From: Augochlora pura
Taxonomy: Eukaryota; Arthropoda; Insecta; Hymenoptera; Halictidae
Direction of reading: 5' to 3'
Length of the DNA stretch: 64,000 bases
Assembly (NCBI RefSeq): GCF_028453695.1
Contig: NC_135776.1
Location: forward strand, 16,190,663 to 16,254,662
Notes under the pieces: generated by a model
Seen by the model: only the letters and a program-made list of their open reading frames with translations
Database searches by the model: none
What the model was told of the DNA's origin: nothing
Made by a program: the position numbers and the translations under genes
In this document: in pieces, positions 1 to 11,160 of the stretch
Layout of the letters: the number at the start of each line of letters is the position of its first letter
Position numbering within the stretch: position 1 is the first letter of the stretch

Positions 1-434
1 AGAATTATTCTCTCATATCAAAGAATTATTATCTTATTCCAAAGAATTAATGTTCTTAATTAATCATTTTGAAATGGAGATTCATCGTTTCTATATTGTG
101 GTATGAATTTGTCGAATATATGTAGGATGGGTTACCAGGAGGCGGAAATAAGTGACGCGCTTTAACGGAAAACGGAATTTAATAACGAACAAATATAACA
201 ATAATGAATACAGATTAAGAACAGTTGTGTGACGTGCTCGACGATACGGCTAGGACTGTCTCTTTTCCGTCTCGATCGTTTCGGCCTCGCCCTTCTGATC
301 TTCATCTTTTCCATAACGCACATATTCAATAGCACACGCACATGCACACATTCACTCACTCTCTGTATACGCTTCTGTCTCGCTCAGTCGCTTGCTACCG
401 TTCTCATTTCCACAACTGGGGGTTCGTCCGGGTC
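1..434 (+). repeat. Possible LTR-retroelement leader with tRNA-Pro-like primer-binding site
   Basis: At 417-434 the sequence TGGGGGTTCGTCCGGGTC is nearly identical to the proline-tRNA primer-binding site used by many LTR elements (consensus TGGGGGCTCGTCCGGGAT, 16 of 18). It follows CATTTCCACAAC, where an LTR end would be expected. The LTR itself cannot be closed because the window starts at 1. No gag or pol frame is readable downstream, so if this was an element it is a remnant. Confidence 0.3.
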
Positions 435-2266
435 TTCGGTCCCCGAAGATATTTCGCTCGGTTGATCGCTACATTCATACGGTTTCATATAGTCGGCGGC
501 TGTACTTGTTATTAAGGGGCCTTCACTGTCTCCTATTCGTGCTACAGTAATGATTCAGTTAATGTCGCCGAGTAGGAACCGAAAGTCGTCACGAACTGAA
601 TCCGAAGGCACGGTTATTCGATCCTCGCGGCTCGCCTTTGTAGTTGGGGACATCTCATAAAAGAGAGAGATGGAACGAGACTCGAAAATGAAACTACATT
701 GTAACCTGGAAAGGCAGCCGCCGCATGCCGGTGTAGATTACTATGAATACATACATTGTAACGCTAGCATAAAAACGATTACTCAACTTTCTTATTTCCA
801 ATTTTTTGTACATGAAAATTTGTTTAATATATTGGTCAGATTTTTCCAATTAAAATGATACCAAACACGATATATTTTGCACCGTAGTTATTCATTATAA
901 GAATCAAGTATTTTATTTTATTTACGAAAAAAAACATTAAAAAAACCGATTCGTAATTATAAAAGAAGTATTAAAGTCAATAAGAAGTATTAAAGACGAT
1001 GCTACATATGGTATTGTGTAATTCGAGGGACAGCAAGTGTAGACCTCTCTACACGCCATCGGCCACGCGGTCACGACCGCACGTGAATCAAATCGTCTCG
1101 CGTTCGCGACAGTAACTGTAGAGAGCGCGCCGACTTCGACGCGGTAGATTTTGAGATGGCTTCGATTTCGAGAAAAGTATAGATATTATTTCGATTTCGA
1201 GATAGTAGATGTAAAGATTGACTCGATTTCGAGACGACAGGTGCAAATATTTCCTCGATTTCGAGACGGTAAGTGTAGAAAATCGCTTCGAGGTCGCGAC
1301 GGCAAGTGAATCAATCGGTCACGCGTTCGCGACAGGAACTGCAGACTTCGACGCGGTAGGTTTTGAGATGGCTTCGATTTCGAGACATTCAGAATTCTAC
1401 GCGTTTGACGGAAAGTGTGGCGGAACAATTTACTGTATTTTTTCCATCAATCCTGGAATTTGAAGGGGCCTTGGAGTAAGGATGGTTAAACAGTGAGAAG
1501 CTGTTTAGATACGAGCTCCTCGAAACTCAGCACCGATAACGCAAAAGACGGTTTGCAGATTCATAGAAAGATGGTTTAGTTGCTAATTATTAATAATTAG
1601 GTTCTCCTACGGTTTCGGTACCGTCGCGTACTCGACCAGGATGACCCTTCGGATTATCCCGGTTTACGGCACGTCCTGCCTGTAGGCTTTTTCGAAATGC
1701 TATTATGAAATTCTCTTAGAATTTCAGAATGTTTAGTCTCATTTTAATCAGAAAATTATCAGCAATATGTTAAAAAGAAATTCAGTTTTAAAATCTTAAA
1801 ATTAAAAAAGTTTTGTTATAGTATTATGAGTTGTCTTCCGGGAATTAGAGTCAAAGGAGCCGCGGCGCGTGCCGCAGCACACGTGTTCATCGACTCATTG
1901 TGTTCTTTCCTCTTGTATTGCTTGCTTCTCCTTTCATGATCGTTTCTACACTTGCACACACTACAACTTTCCTTTTTACTTTTGCACATCGGCCTATCTG
2001 GTACTACTGGCTAGCACTTACTTTATCACTTTCACTTCGACTTTTATTGCGCGTCGCCTTGTAGCTTTATACAGATATAACCGAATTACTTTTCTTTCGC
2101 GATTTTATTTCCGAATGCTTCTTCTGATTCCCGTGGTGACGCGCTTTAACGGGAAACGGAATTTAACCGTCCGTGCTGCATTTGTCAATACTTATACTTA
2201 CCTTAGTAGAATCAGACGATTTTTGTTTCTTGTATTGTCTTTATACACTTTCTATAGTTTTATTTA
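435..2266. other. Region without a recognisable gene
   Basis: Apart from the repeat at 1,083-1,390 I see no gene here. A 33-bp stretch at about 150-183 (GTGACGCGCTTTAACGG, then AAACGGAATTTAA) recurs at about 2,132-2,166, which could be two ends of one inserted element. Confidence 0.4.
1083..1390 (+). repeat. Degenerate repeat with TTCGATTTCGAGA core and long direct duplication
   Basis: Units of roughly 40 bp share the core TCGATTTCGAGA with a GTAAGTGTAGA-like tail. The stretch at about 1,083-1,170 recurs at about 1,306-1,388 (both run through CGCGTTCGCGACAG, GACTTCGACGCGGTAG and GAGATGGCTTCGATTTCGAG). Copies are diverged and no stable open frame runs through them. Confidence 0.6.
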
Positions 2267-2766
2267 NNNNNNNNNNNNNNNNNNNNNNNNNNNNNNNNNN
2301 NNNNNNNNNNNNNNNNNNNNNNNNNNNNNNNNNNNNNNNNNNNNNNNNNNNNNNNNNNNNNNNNNNNNNNNNNNNNNNNNNNNNNNNNNNNNNNNNNNNN
2401 NNNNNNNNNNNNNNNNNNNNNNNNNNNNNNNNNNNNNNNNNNNNNNNNNNNNNNNNNNNNNNNNNNNNNNNNNNNNNNNNNNNNNNNNNNNNNNNNNNNN
2501 NNNNNNNNNNNNNNNNNNNNNNNNNNNNNNNNNNNNNNNNNNNNNNNNNNNNNNNNNNNNNNNNNNNNNNNNNNNNNNNNNNNNNNNNNNNNNNNNNNNN
2601 NNNNNNNNNNNNNNNNNNNNNNNNNNNNNNNNNNNNNNNNNNNNNNNNNNNNNNNNNNNNNNNNNNNNNNNNNNNNNNNNNNNNNNNNNNNNNNNNNNNN
2701 NNNNNNNNNNNNNNNNNNNNNNNNNNNNNNNNNNNNNNNNNNNNNNNNNNNNNNNNNNNNNNNNNN
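2267..2766. other. Assembly gap, exactly 500 N
   Basis: A run of 500 Ns, a round placeholder size, so the true length is unknown. The right flank (2,767-2,830) is a short tandem repeat built on GTTGGTTAACAATTGCTGTC, so the gap probably falls in a longer array of it. Confidence 0.95.
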
Positions 2767-2830
2767 GTTGGTTAACAATTGCTGTCGTGTTGGTTAGCAA
2801 TTGGTTAACAATTGCTGTCGTTGGTTAACG
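2767..2830 (+). repeat. Short tandem repeat at gap edge
   Basis: GTTGGTTAACAATTGCTGTC occurs about two and a half times with small variants, starting directly at the gap. Confidence 0.6.
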
Positions 2831-3303
2831 ATACTCGTACGTCCACGACCGTCCACCGCCTGTACCCTGATCGGATGATGACCGAATGAACAAAGATGAC
2901 GGTGATAGTAGTCCGGGCAGTGACGATAGCGCCAGCCACTATAGCGAGTCTATTCGACGATAAACGCTAGTAGAGCCTCGCTCAATTGTTTAGTGACAAT
3001 AAGCATTGAATCGTTTTAGTGTCGTGGACGTGCACGACGCTCGATTGTTAGTCGATTCTGATTTCTCCGAGATCGAGAGACGCCAAGAAACTTATCAATC
3101 GAACGATTGAGGGACGTCTTGGTGTCTCGACGAGGACGCGGGAGCCATGTGATCACATATAAATCGCAATCGAACAAAACATGATAGAGTAAGTCGATGA
3201 TGGGGTAACATTAGTGCCAGTAACGGTAGTAACGTCTACGGTTAGCAGAGATTAAACTGGGACTAGGCTGGCTTCTTTAGTAGATCTCTCTTACTCTCCT
3301 TCA

Positions 3304-3306
3304 CTC

Positions 3307-3343
<37 letters not shown>
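3304..3343 (+). repeat. (CT)n microsatellite
   Basis: An uninterrupted CT dinucleotide run of about 40 bases. Confidence 0.9.
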
Positions 3344-3346
<3 letters not shown>

Positions 3347-3410
3347 TCTCGCTTACGAATTTCGCTTTCTCACTTTCTTTTTTCGAATTTTTCTTTTCCT
3401 TTTAATAAAC

Positions 3411-4075
3411 GCTTACTAGTAGTCGTTGTAGTAGTTACTTCGGTACAGTAATTAGGCGTACTAGTAGTAGTAGGTGTAGTAGTTGTGTAATAGTAGTAGT
3501 AGTGTAGTACTAGTAGCAACAGTGTAGTAGTAGCAGTAATAGTGTAGTAGTAGCAGTAGCAGTAGTGTTGTAGTAGTAGCAGTGTAGAATTAGAAGTAGT
3601 AGTAGTGGTAGTACTGTAGTGGTAGTAATTGTAGTAGTTGTTGTGTAGTAGTAGTAGTAATAGTGTAGTAGTAGCTGTTGTGTAGTACTAGTAGTAGTTA
3701 TTGTGTAGTAGTTCTGGTTATGTGAAAGTTATGTCAGTAGCAGTTGTTCTATTAAACATAACAACCACTACTGACTTTTATGTTATGTGTAGTAGTGGTA
3801 GCTGCAGTGTAGTAATTTTAGTAATAATAACAGTAATAGTATTAGTAATAGGTATCGTAATAGTAGTAGTGGTAGTAGTAGTAACAGTAGTAGTAACAGT
3901 AGCAGTAACAGTAACTGTAGAAGTAGTAGCAGTAGTAGTAATAGTATTAGTAGTAGTAGAAGTAGTAGTAATAGTAGTAGTAGGAATAGTAGTAATAGTA
4001 GCAGTAGCAGTAGTAGTAATAGTAAGTAATAGTAGTAGTAATAGTAATAGTATTAGTAGTAGCAGTAGTCTGGAG
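3411..4075 (+). repeat. Long (AGT)n trinucleotide microsatellite
   Basis: About 660 bp built almost entirely of AGT/AAT/TGT/CGT variants of a trinucleotide. It produces long open frames of Val/Ile/Ser on one strand and Thr/Ile/Leu on the other, which are artefacts of the repeat. Confidence 0.9.
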
Positions 4076-5144
4076 TAACGGTAACTGTTATTAACATTAT
4101 GTAACACTATAAAAGAAGTCCTCAGGCTGTGGTGTTCCTTAACTACTTGCTTAAAACAGTCCGCTCGGATTTCGCATTTAGTTCTCCGACGTATCCGAGG
4201 TCTCGTCGTAATTAAACACACTGTGGTTCAGCCGACGGTCGTCCTTGGTCCGAAGTTCGATAGCAACCCGGTCGAGTTTCAGCGAGACGACCGAATCGAT
4301 CGGTTCGAGCGTTCGACCGAACCGCGTCCTCGCCGGTTCTTCCCGGCCTTCCGGTTCCGAGCCAGCAGCTTCCCGAACGAGCACGGAGCGGCATCGCGAA
4401 TCGTCTAAACGCGAGCTCTCGTTTCTTTAGGCCCGACACGTTTCTCTATGTCCGATTCGTTGCTCCCACTTTCGAGCAAATTGGTCGCGGAAGACCTACC
4501 TAGCCTACCTACCTGATTAAGAGATCTGTCTGTCTGCCTAGCTTCCTAAACGGAACCGAGAGCAAGCGGAACGGCTCGTCGCCCGGCGTTCCGGGAGCAC
4601 AGCATCGTGTGGGGAGCGATCGATGAGAGGGCTAGGCGATGCTTCTAAAGAAAAAAAAGAAGAAAAAGAAGAAGAAGAAGAAGAAGAAGAGGATCTCCCC
4701 AAAGGGAAGCCGACGGGGAAACTTTCTCGTTTCGTTGCAAAGTGTTCGGCGCGTCCCTAGAACAGTCTTATCAGTCTACTACGCTCGTATCAAAGTGCGA
4801 AACGGCGACGAGCCATCCCGGCGGCCCTCGGGAGACGCGCGAAATATCTTCGCCGATCGATCGATCGATCGTGTACGATCGGCCTGTCGAACCGATCCTC
4901 GCTGTTCCGGATCCGCTCGAACCTGAAGAGGAGAACCTGCCCCGTGTGGACGTCCTGGCTCCGCCCGGTCTCCGTCCTCGATCCTCGAGATTAGTCGTCG
5001 TAAATGCTTAACACGATATCGATAATACAATAATTAATACGATCTATTATTCGTAGTTTAATTGTATACTAGTTTTACGGCACGATGCGCCGCGACCTTC
5101 TTCGCACCGCTCCTCAGGATACGAGGAACCGTGATTATCGCGGG
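4076..5144. other. GC-richer region without a recognisable gene
   Basis: Contains an AAG-rich run (about 4,648-4,692) and several overlapping short open frames on both strands with no recognisable domain. I see nothing I can call a gene. Confidence 0.4.
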
Positions 5145-5168
5145 AAGAGCGAGGGAGCGGGAGGAAGG

Positions 5169-5201
<33 letters not shown>

Positions 5202-5202
5202 G

Positions 5203-5243
<41 letters not shown>

Positions 5244-5400
5244 AACGAGAGCAAGGAGATCGGTTATTTTCTATTTTATCGACTAATTTCTCGAATCTCT
5301 CTCCCTCTCCCCCTCACCCCACCCTTACACTCTCGTTTTCTCTCTCTCTCTTTCTTTCTCTCTCTCTCTCTCCCTCTCTCTTTCCCTTTCTCGCTCCCGG
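5145..5400 (+). repeat. (GA)n tract followed by (CT)n tract, self-complementary
   Basis: A GA-rich run (5,145-5,250) and a CT-rich run (5,296-5,398) lie about 50 bp apart on the same strand, so they can pair with each other. No coding potential. Confidence 0.8.
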
Positions 5401-6600
5401 TGTTCATCATCACCCGTATCAGCAGCATCATCCATCCGTTCGTCAGTAAATTCGTGTTACACGTTGCTGTTTACGTTTATTCGTTCGTTTATGCAGTCAA
5501 TATTCGCACGGTCGAGATTAGCCTCGTTCGCGATTATAATATGTTCTGTGTTATGTATAATATGTATAATCGTACGCCCCGCTAATGGCTGTTACTAGAA
5601 CATTACACGTCTATATACAGTTTACCAGGAGCAACACAGCGTTATTAGTCGTTATTTAAGATTAATTAATATGATTCGTTCAGGCTGTCGCGCGGGCCTC
5701 CGGCGTCGGCTTGCGACGGCGTTCGATTGCGCTCGCGGCGCGCCGAGCTGCGGGCCACGAACGGGCTCTTTTTAAGGCGTCCGCGCGCCCGTTGATTCCC
5801 GAAGTGAACGGAACGCGACGGAGTCCCGCGGAAACGGGGGAAACCGTCGCTCGACCTCCCGCGAACGAAGGAATAATCGACAACGACTAGGATGATGTCC
5901 GTAAAACAATGGTGAAGCACGAGCGTCCGCCGCTTCGCGCGTTCTCGTGGCGTTGGTACGCGTGACTGTTCGCCGATTCGTCTCGTTGACGTCTCGAACC
6001 ACGGGGATTACGGCCCCTTCGAACCGTCCTTTGACGCCGAGAGTGGGGGAGCTGCGCGCGGGAAATGCTCAAAGAATAAGTTTAATCGTTGAGTTCGCGG
6101 TGAAATAGGTCACGTGGAATTCGTTCTTTAGGCCTGAGCGGTGCGGTCGGAGAGAGCGTGCACCGCTGTTTGGTGTACAATGCACGAACGGCGTGGGTGT
6201 GCGACGTTCTCCTTTGCGCGCTGGTTGCTACCGGACTGTGATCTACGCGGATCGAGAACGAAAGATGCGAAAGATCGAGCGAACGGAGAACCGAGACGCG
6301 TGTTCTGCGAGCACATTGACGCTCACAGTCTGGCGGCGCGGGTAAACGGCGTGGCGATCGACAGCCACGCGATCCAAAGCGAAGTGTACCGTGTTGCCTG
6401 AACGGGGGATCCGGATTGATCCGTGATCAACGGGAGCCTCGTCTCGCAAATAAATCCGATACCGTTATTAAGTTATTGCACATTGAACAAACGATTACCG
6501 ATGAACTCTCGAATGCATGTTACACACAACGTCTCTACACACTTCGCTTGCTTCCGGTCAGCAGGTCGATTATAATATCTATTATTCACTCGAGTACATC
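5401..6600. other. Region without a recognisable gene
   Basis: The part at 5,680-6,400 is GC-rich and open in several frames on both strands at once, the usual look of chance open frames in CpG-rich DNA. No domain, splice pattern or start context that I can support. Confidence 0.4.
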
Positions 6601-6860
6601 ACCGTTCCTTCCCTTTGCAATATGTATACATACACGTAATATATGTATATATATATATATATATGTATATATACTCGTGCTTTCTTTATTTAGTCGTTCA
6701 TTTATTTAATTTTATTTATTAATTTCTTTCTCTCTCGGCTCCCTCCCTTCGGTAATTTATATATATATTTATATACATATATATATAGATATATATATAT
6801 GTATATATGTATATGTATATATATATATATTTATATATTTATATGTTTCTCTCATTAGTG
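6600..6860 (+). repeat. (AT)n-rich low-complexity region
   Basis: Two blocks of TATATA/TATGTA repeats separated by a CT-rich patch. Confidence 0.85.
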
Positions 6861-7182
6861 CCTACTTATTGTTAATCAAGGAGGAATGTAGTCATAGTGG
6901 TCGCGTTTGGTTGAGCGAGATAAAGAATCGTTCGAGCGAGCCGGCACGTTCATCGTCCGGTGTACAACTAATAATTGAACAGGAGACCTCTAATCGGGCA
7001 TGGCGAACAATCGGACGTGTCTGCGACCTGACCGTGTCTTCGTTTCCATTCGTTCATCCGTTTCTGGTCGTTGTATTGTCGAGGATTCTCTGCCGCGCCT
7101 CCGTTCCGGCACCGAGCGAATCCAACCATCGAACACCTGTCCCGACGTTAATCCTATAAATAATCCCGCCGACCATCGTCGA

Positions 7183-7281
7183 CTCCGTAAAACCATCGCG
7201 AGCTCCGTAAAACCATCGCGAACTCCGTGAAACCGTCGCGAACTCCGTAAAACCGTCGCGAACGCCGTAAAACCACCGTGA
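7183..7281 (+). repeat. 20-bp tandem repeat, five copies
   Basis: The unit CTCCGTAAAACCATCGCGAA repeats five times at exact 20-bp spacing with one to three substitutions per copy. Confidence 0.9.
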
Positions 7282-8170
7282 TCCGAGCGCGACGATCGCG
7301 CGCGGTACTTCTAGGCCCGAGTTCTAGTTAGAGACCGGTGAAAATGGGTTCCGAAAGGTTGAGACGATCGTCCGTCAGACACGTCCGACGGGGCCGCCAA
7401 TGCTCGTCGTCCAAAAGGCCTCGTAAACCGCGGAGGCACACGTTGCGCGTTCGATGATTATTCGACACCTGGATCAGGCATAAACCGGGCCAGCGTCCGG
7501 AACCAGAGAAACTGAACCAGGTATGGCCGCCTGTGCTTCGTGATTTTTTCGACTTAACCCGATCGATACCCTAATGATCCTTAAGTTTACTTCCAAGCGT
7601 AGACTATATTTCGCCAGAGAAAACACGAAAGCTATAATTGATTGTGTATAGCCCTCATCCGATAAGAATTACCGCGCGTCATCTATATTGTCACGAGATA
7701 TGATCATCCATAATTACAATAAATTTAATAGTCGTTAGTCGTCGTTCCGATTTACATACTCAACATCGATAGGGGTTCTCCGTGTTTAGTCCACCCATGT
7801 TCTCGGCGAATATACATTATGTATATGTAATATATGTATATATATATACTATATGTATATAATATATATGTATAGACTTCTTGTTTTTGTTTCGTTCATA
7901 AATATATATACATACAAATATAAATATATATTCATATGTTATACATATATGTATATTTGTATATATTATAGTATATATTTATACATGTTACGGAACTCTC
8001 CTATGTTTAAATAACTTTGTCCTCGTTGGGATATTCAATTCCTTACGATAATTATACACTGCTTTTTTTTACATTCGCAATCCTCGTCCGCGCGACACGT
8101 TGGCGCTTGTCGAGCGAGGTTCGCCGCAGCGGAACATCGAACAATTTATATACTTTATAAGGCCCAAATA
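7282..8170 (+). other. Region without a recognisable gene; AT-repeat block
   Basis: Nothing recognisable at 7,282-7,800. A TATATA/TATGTA low-complexity block occupies about 7,800-7,990. Confidence 0.5.
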
Positions 8171-9009
8171 TTGTGCGCTACCTGTTCAATGAAACACGCC
8201 AAGAAGGAATTTGCGGAAAGCATGCCGAGTGTTCGCGCTCGGTTCGCGGGGCGCGCACGAGTCCAGAGGGGACGCGCCGCTCTCTGTCGTGTTCGGGGGG
8301 AAGGAAGGGATGGAGGGAGGGAGTAGAAGGGGAAGGGCTCAGTTTCTCGATTCTGCTGGCTGTGCTATTGCTGCGACTACCTTTATGCTTGACCCATCGA
8401 AGGCTACGACGATCGGTAGCAACGACGTACGGCTGTCCCCTTTCGAGTACCAAACAAAAGGAGAAACAATGTCTCCGCGTCCGCGTCGGCTTTGTTGGCA
8501 GGCTCGCGTTTGGCACCAAATTCCCCCGGTAACGGTGCGATCGATCGAACAAGTAATCGCCGAGACACCGCCCACCCCGAGTGCCGTCCGCGACGCGACT
8601 CTAAAACAGACTAGAAGCGGGGGTCCGACTCGCGCCGATCGTCCTCCGAGCCTTTCGGCCGCACCGCCGCCGTCTTCTTGTCGGCTCGCGTCGGCCGTGA
8701 AAGAAACAGTCTCTTCCGCGACGTTGGTTGGACCGCGGCGGCCTTGCCGTGCCATGGAAGCTGGAGCATCGACGAGACGCGGCAACATCGACGAGTCCTC
8801 TTCGTTGCCTCGAAGCACCGGTTGATGGCAGCCGTTTCTTTCTTCCCGCGTTTCCCTCGACCACGTGCCCGTCGGATAACCGAGGCGACCATGGAGAACG
8901 CTTCGCTCGCTCCTAACGTATCCGGCTACACGTGTAGCTTCTACACCCCCTGGAATGCCTTGCCAATGCTGATTGCTGTCTCTTCTAGCTGTCGGCAGCG
9001 TCGCCTGGC

Positions 9010-9930
9010 TCAAGTAGCGCTGTCCTGCGCGGCGGGCTCGTCGCTCCTCCGATGTCGGGTCGGGGAGGTCTGCCGGTAGTCGGTGCGAGCGACGCCGGTC
9101 GCGGGGGTGGTCGACGCGGTCTCCTCCGGGCCCAGCCGAGTCCCGGAGGACACCGGCACCGGGAGGGCCGGCGAGGAGGACGGGGACGATGATGAGGACG
9201 CGTTGGTTCGATGACTCGCGGGGCCGCTGGCGGCGGACTTTGCTCGCTGGCGACGCGGAGCGGATGCTTCGGACTCTTGGCGCGGGAGCTTGGACGTCGC
9301 CGTCGCCGGCGACGACGCCGGCGTCGCTGTGACAGGCGCGCGTTGAACCGTCGACGACGTCGGCGCGCCTCCGACGGCCACCTGGTACCTCGCCGTGGCC
9401 GCGACTTGTTGCTGCGGCCGGAGACGTCGGTCGTCTCTTTGCTGCTGCTGCGATGGCTGCACCGTGTTCCGCTGCAGAGTCCAGTGAGCTTTTCGGCCGA
9501 CGCCGGTGCCGACGGACGAGGAAGAAGACGAGGGCGACAGTAGGTAGCTGCTGGCAACTGTCGGGACACCGGCAGGAGCGGTAACCGCTGGTACAGCTGC
9601 TTCCGGTGCACTGTCTGCCATCGGTGACCCCGCAGGGCCCGGTAGACCGCGTACGACAGGCTCAGGAACAACGACTGGAGGACGTTGCTGCTCGTTGTCA
9701 CCCAGATCGCCAGCGCAGCCGTAATCGTAGCTGCAGCATAGCTGCCCGTCCTACGGAGAGGTTCGTTCGACACTGCGTTAGCCACGGCGGATAGAACGCG
9801 ACCCGCTTTCGTCTTTCGCGTGCGTCCCTTCACGTACGGTACCTTCTCTGGCACACCGCGAAAAGTCTTGGCCGCTAGAGCCTTCGCTTCTCCATCGGAT
9901 CGGGATCGCTCTACCCTTGAGTGGACTCTA
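9010..9930 (-). CDS. Unrecognised candidate coding region with a frame switch (hydrophobic segment then Ser/Pro/Gln-rich tail)
   Basis: Not recognised. From a good acceptor (TAATATTTTCTTAG at about 9,931) one minus-strand frame stays open: basic (KVPYVKGRTRKTKAGR), then hydrophobic (SYAAATITAALAIWV, NVLQSLFLSLSYAVYRAL), down to about 9,560. G/C-ending codons favour this frame there. Below about 9,560 the codon pattern favours the next frame, which reads from 9,753 down to a TGA at 9,010-9,012 and gives a disordered Ser/Pro/Thr/Gln-rich tail (QPSQQQQRDD, NASSSSSPSSSPALPVPV). The switch suggests an assembly indel, a true frameshift or an unrecognised splice. No upstream exon or ATG was found, so chance frames in GC-rich DNA remain possible. 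Confidence 0.3.
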
Positions 9931-10122
9931 AGAAAATATTACAAGCTCGATTCTCGTCGAATCGCCGATATAGCAAACGCGTCTTCAGGCGTAGTCCACT
10001 CGAGGGTGGTGGCCGTGAAGAGGATCAATCGCTAGCTCAGACGTGTCCGGATGCTCAAGCTTATACTACTGGCTCCACCTACAGACTCTGGGAGATTTGC
10101 TTAACGCCTTGCTGTTCGCTTC

Positions 10123-10191
10123 CTACAAGAAATGAACGCAGATTGGTATCGTGTTTGCGCAACAATCCCTCCAGCTGGCGGTCATCGTCCG
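10123..10191 (-). CDS. Candidate NELL terminal exon (option B)
   Basis: A strong acceptor (CCTCCTTTACTTCAG) is followed by a phase-0 frame of 22 residues (RTMTASWRDCCANTIPICVH, FL) and a TAG stop. The CC-x6-C pattern resembles the vertebrate NELL tail (CCSVDFEC). It would need a 7.6 kb last intron, and the residues before CC are longer than in vertebrates. Could equally be chance in a GC-rich block. Confidence 0.22.
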   Translation of the reverse strand, partial: RTMTASWRDCCANTIPICVHFL

Positions 10192-10267
10192 CTGAAGTAA
10201 AGGAGGCGGACTCGAGCTGGAAGACGGAGTCTACTTTGCTCGATCGCATCGAACACGGTGGTTGGAC

Positions 10268-10423
10268 ATGTCTGAGCTAGCAAGTTCCAGTGGAGCGGTG
10301 AAACTACGTCGTGTACATCCCTGGCAAATAGTATTCGATCGAAATAATCAAGCGTTTGTTTGTCCTCGTGTTGGCGGGGTCCTACGTACGTCTTTTATTT
10401 CAAGCTCGCTTAAACTGAATTGA
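10268..10423 (+). CDS. Unrecognised small ORF or first exon on the plus strand
   Basis: ATG at 10,268 with G at -3 opens a 51-codon frame: MSELASSSGAVKLRRVHPWQ, then IVFDRNNQAFVCPRVGGVL. A strong donor-like sequence CCTAC|GTACGT lies at 10,385/10,386, before the stop at 10,421-10,423, so it could be a first coding exon. Its residues look protein-like rather than repetitive, but I know no family for it and found no following exon. Confidence 0.25.
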   Translation: MSELASSSGAVKLRRVHPWQIVFDRNNQAFVCPRVGGVLRTSFISSSLKLN

Positions 10424-11160
10424 ACATTATTATTATTTATTTTCAAATCCTGAATTGATATTGTAAATTTTGATATACATATGTGCCCTCGAAAAGGACA
10501 ATGCTGGTGGTTAAAATGGTAAATTCCTTTTCAAACTGGTCCAAATGACTTGAATTTTTCTGATTAGTTCATTGTACAATTTTTGAAATACTTTTTAAGT
10601 GTACTATTTCATGGAATAAAACAAGTACTGTCATTTTCACCGTTTTATCTGAGCCTGCAATGCAAATTTAAAAAATACATTTCATACTCTTAGGTAATTA
10701 TATGAGTGTTCAACATTTTTTTTATTATCGTTTGACCCATGGGTAAGATACATCCACTGAAACGTGTAGGAATGATCTATTCTTGGTTGGAATTTTTTCT
10801 AATCTTTAATTGTTTACAGCTCGTGTCAAGGTGAAGCGATTTCGATGAAATTATCAACATGCATACGAGTCGCCAATAAGTACCAAAAACATTTTTTAAA
10901 TTTTTATCACAGCCTCGGATGAAAGTGCAAAAACCACAGTTCGTCTACGTTTCTTAAATTCAAAGTAATAGTAAATGATATAGCATAGTAATGAAATAAT
11001 ATGGTATATTAGTAATACAGTATATTAATATAGTGATATAATAATATAGTATATTAGTAATGTAGCATATTAATAATATAGTAACATAATAATATAATAT
11101 ATTAATAATATATTAATGTAATATAATAGTATAGTACACAAAATATAGTACCTCTGTCAG
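10424..11160 (+). other. AT-rich region, AT-repeat at its end
   Basis: No gene seen. About 10,975-11,140 is a degenerate repeat of AATATAGTATATTA-like units. Confidence 0.5.

Noticed and set aside
1869..2828. 319-codon plus-strand open frame and others across 2,267-2,766
   Set aside because: More than half of each is the N gap; the rest is not protein-like.
3701..4221. Open frames of Val/Ile (plus strand) and Thr/Ile/Leu (minus strand)
   Set aside because: They are translations of the (AGT)n microsatellite and have no other sequence.
5062..5585. Open frames with RERERE and SLSLSL runs
   Set aside because: Products of the GA and CT tracts. Similar frames near 37.3, 39.1, 49.2 and 60.8 kb were rejected for the same reason.
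8985..9543. Arg-rich frames on both strands (long runs of R)
   Set aside because: They are shadows of GCG/TCG-type codons in a GC-rich block; the Ser/Ala frame has the better codon pattern.
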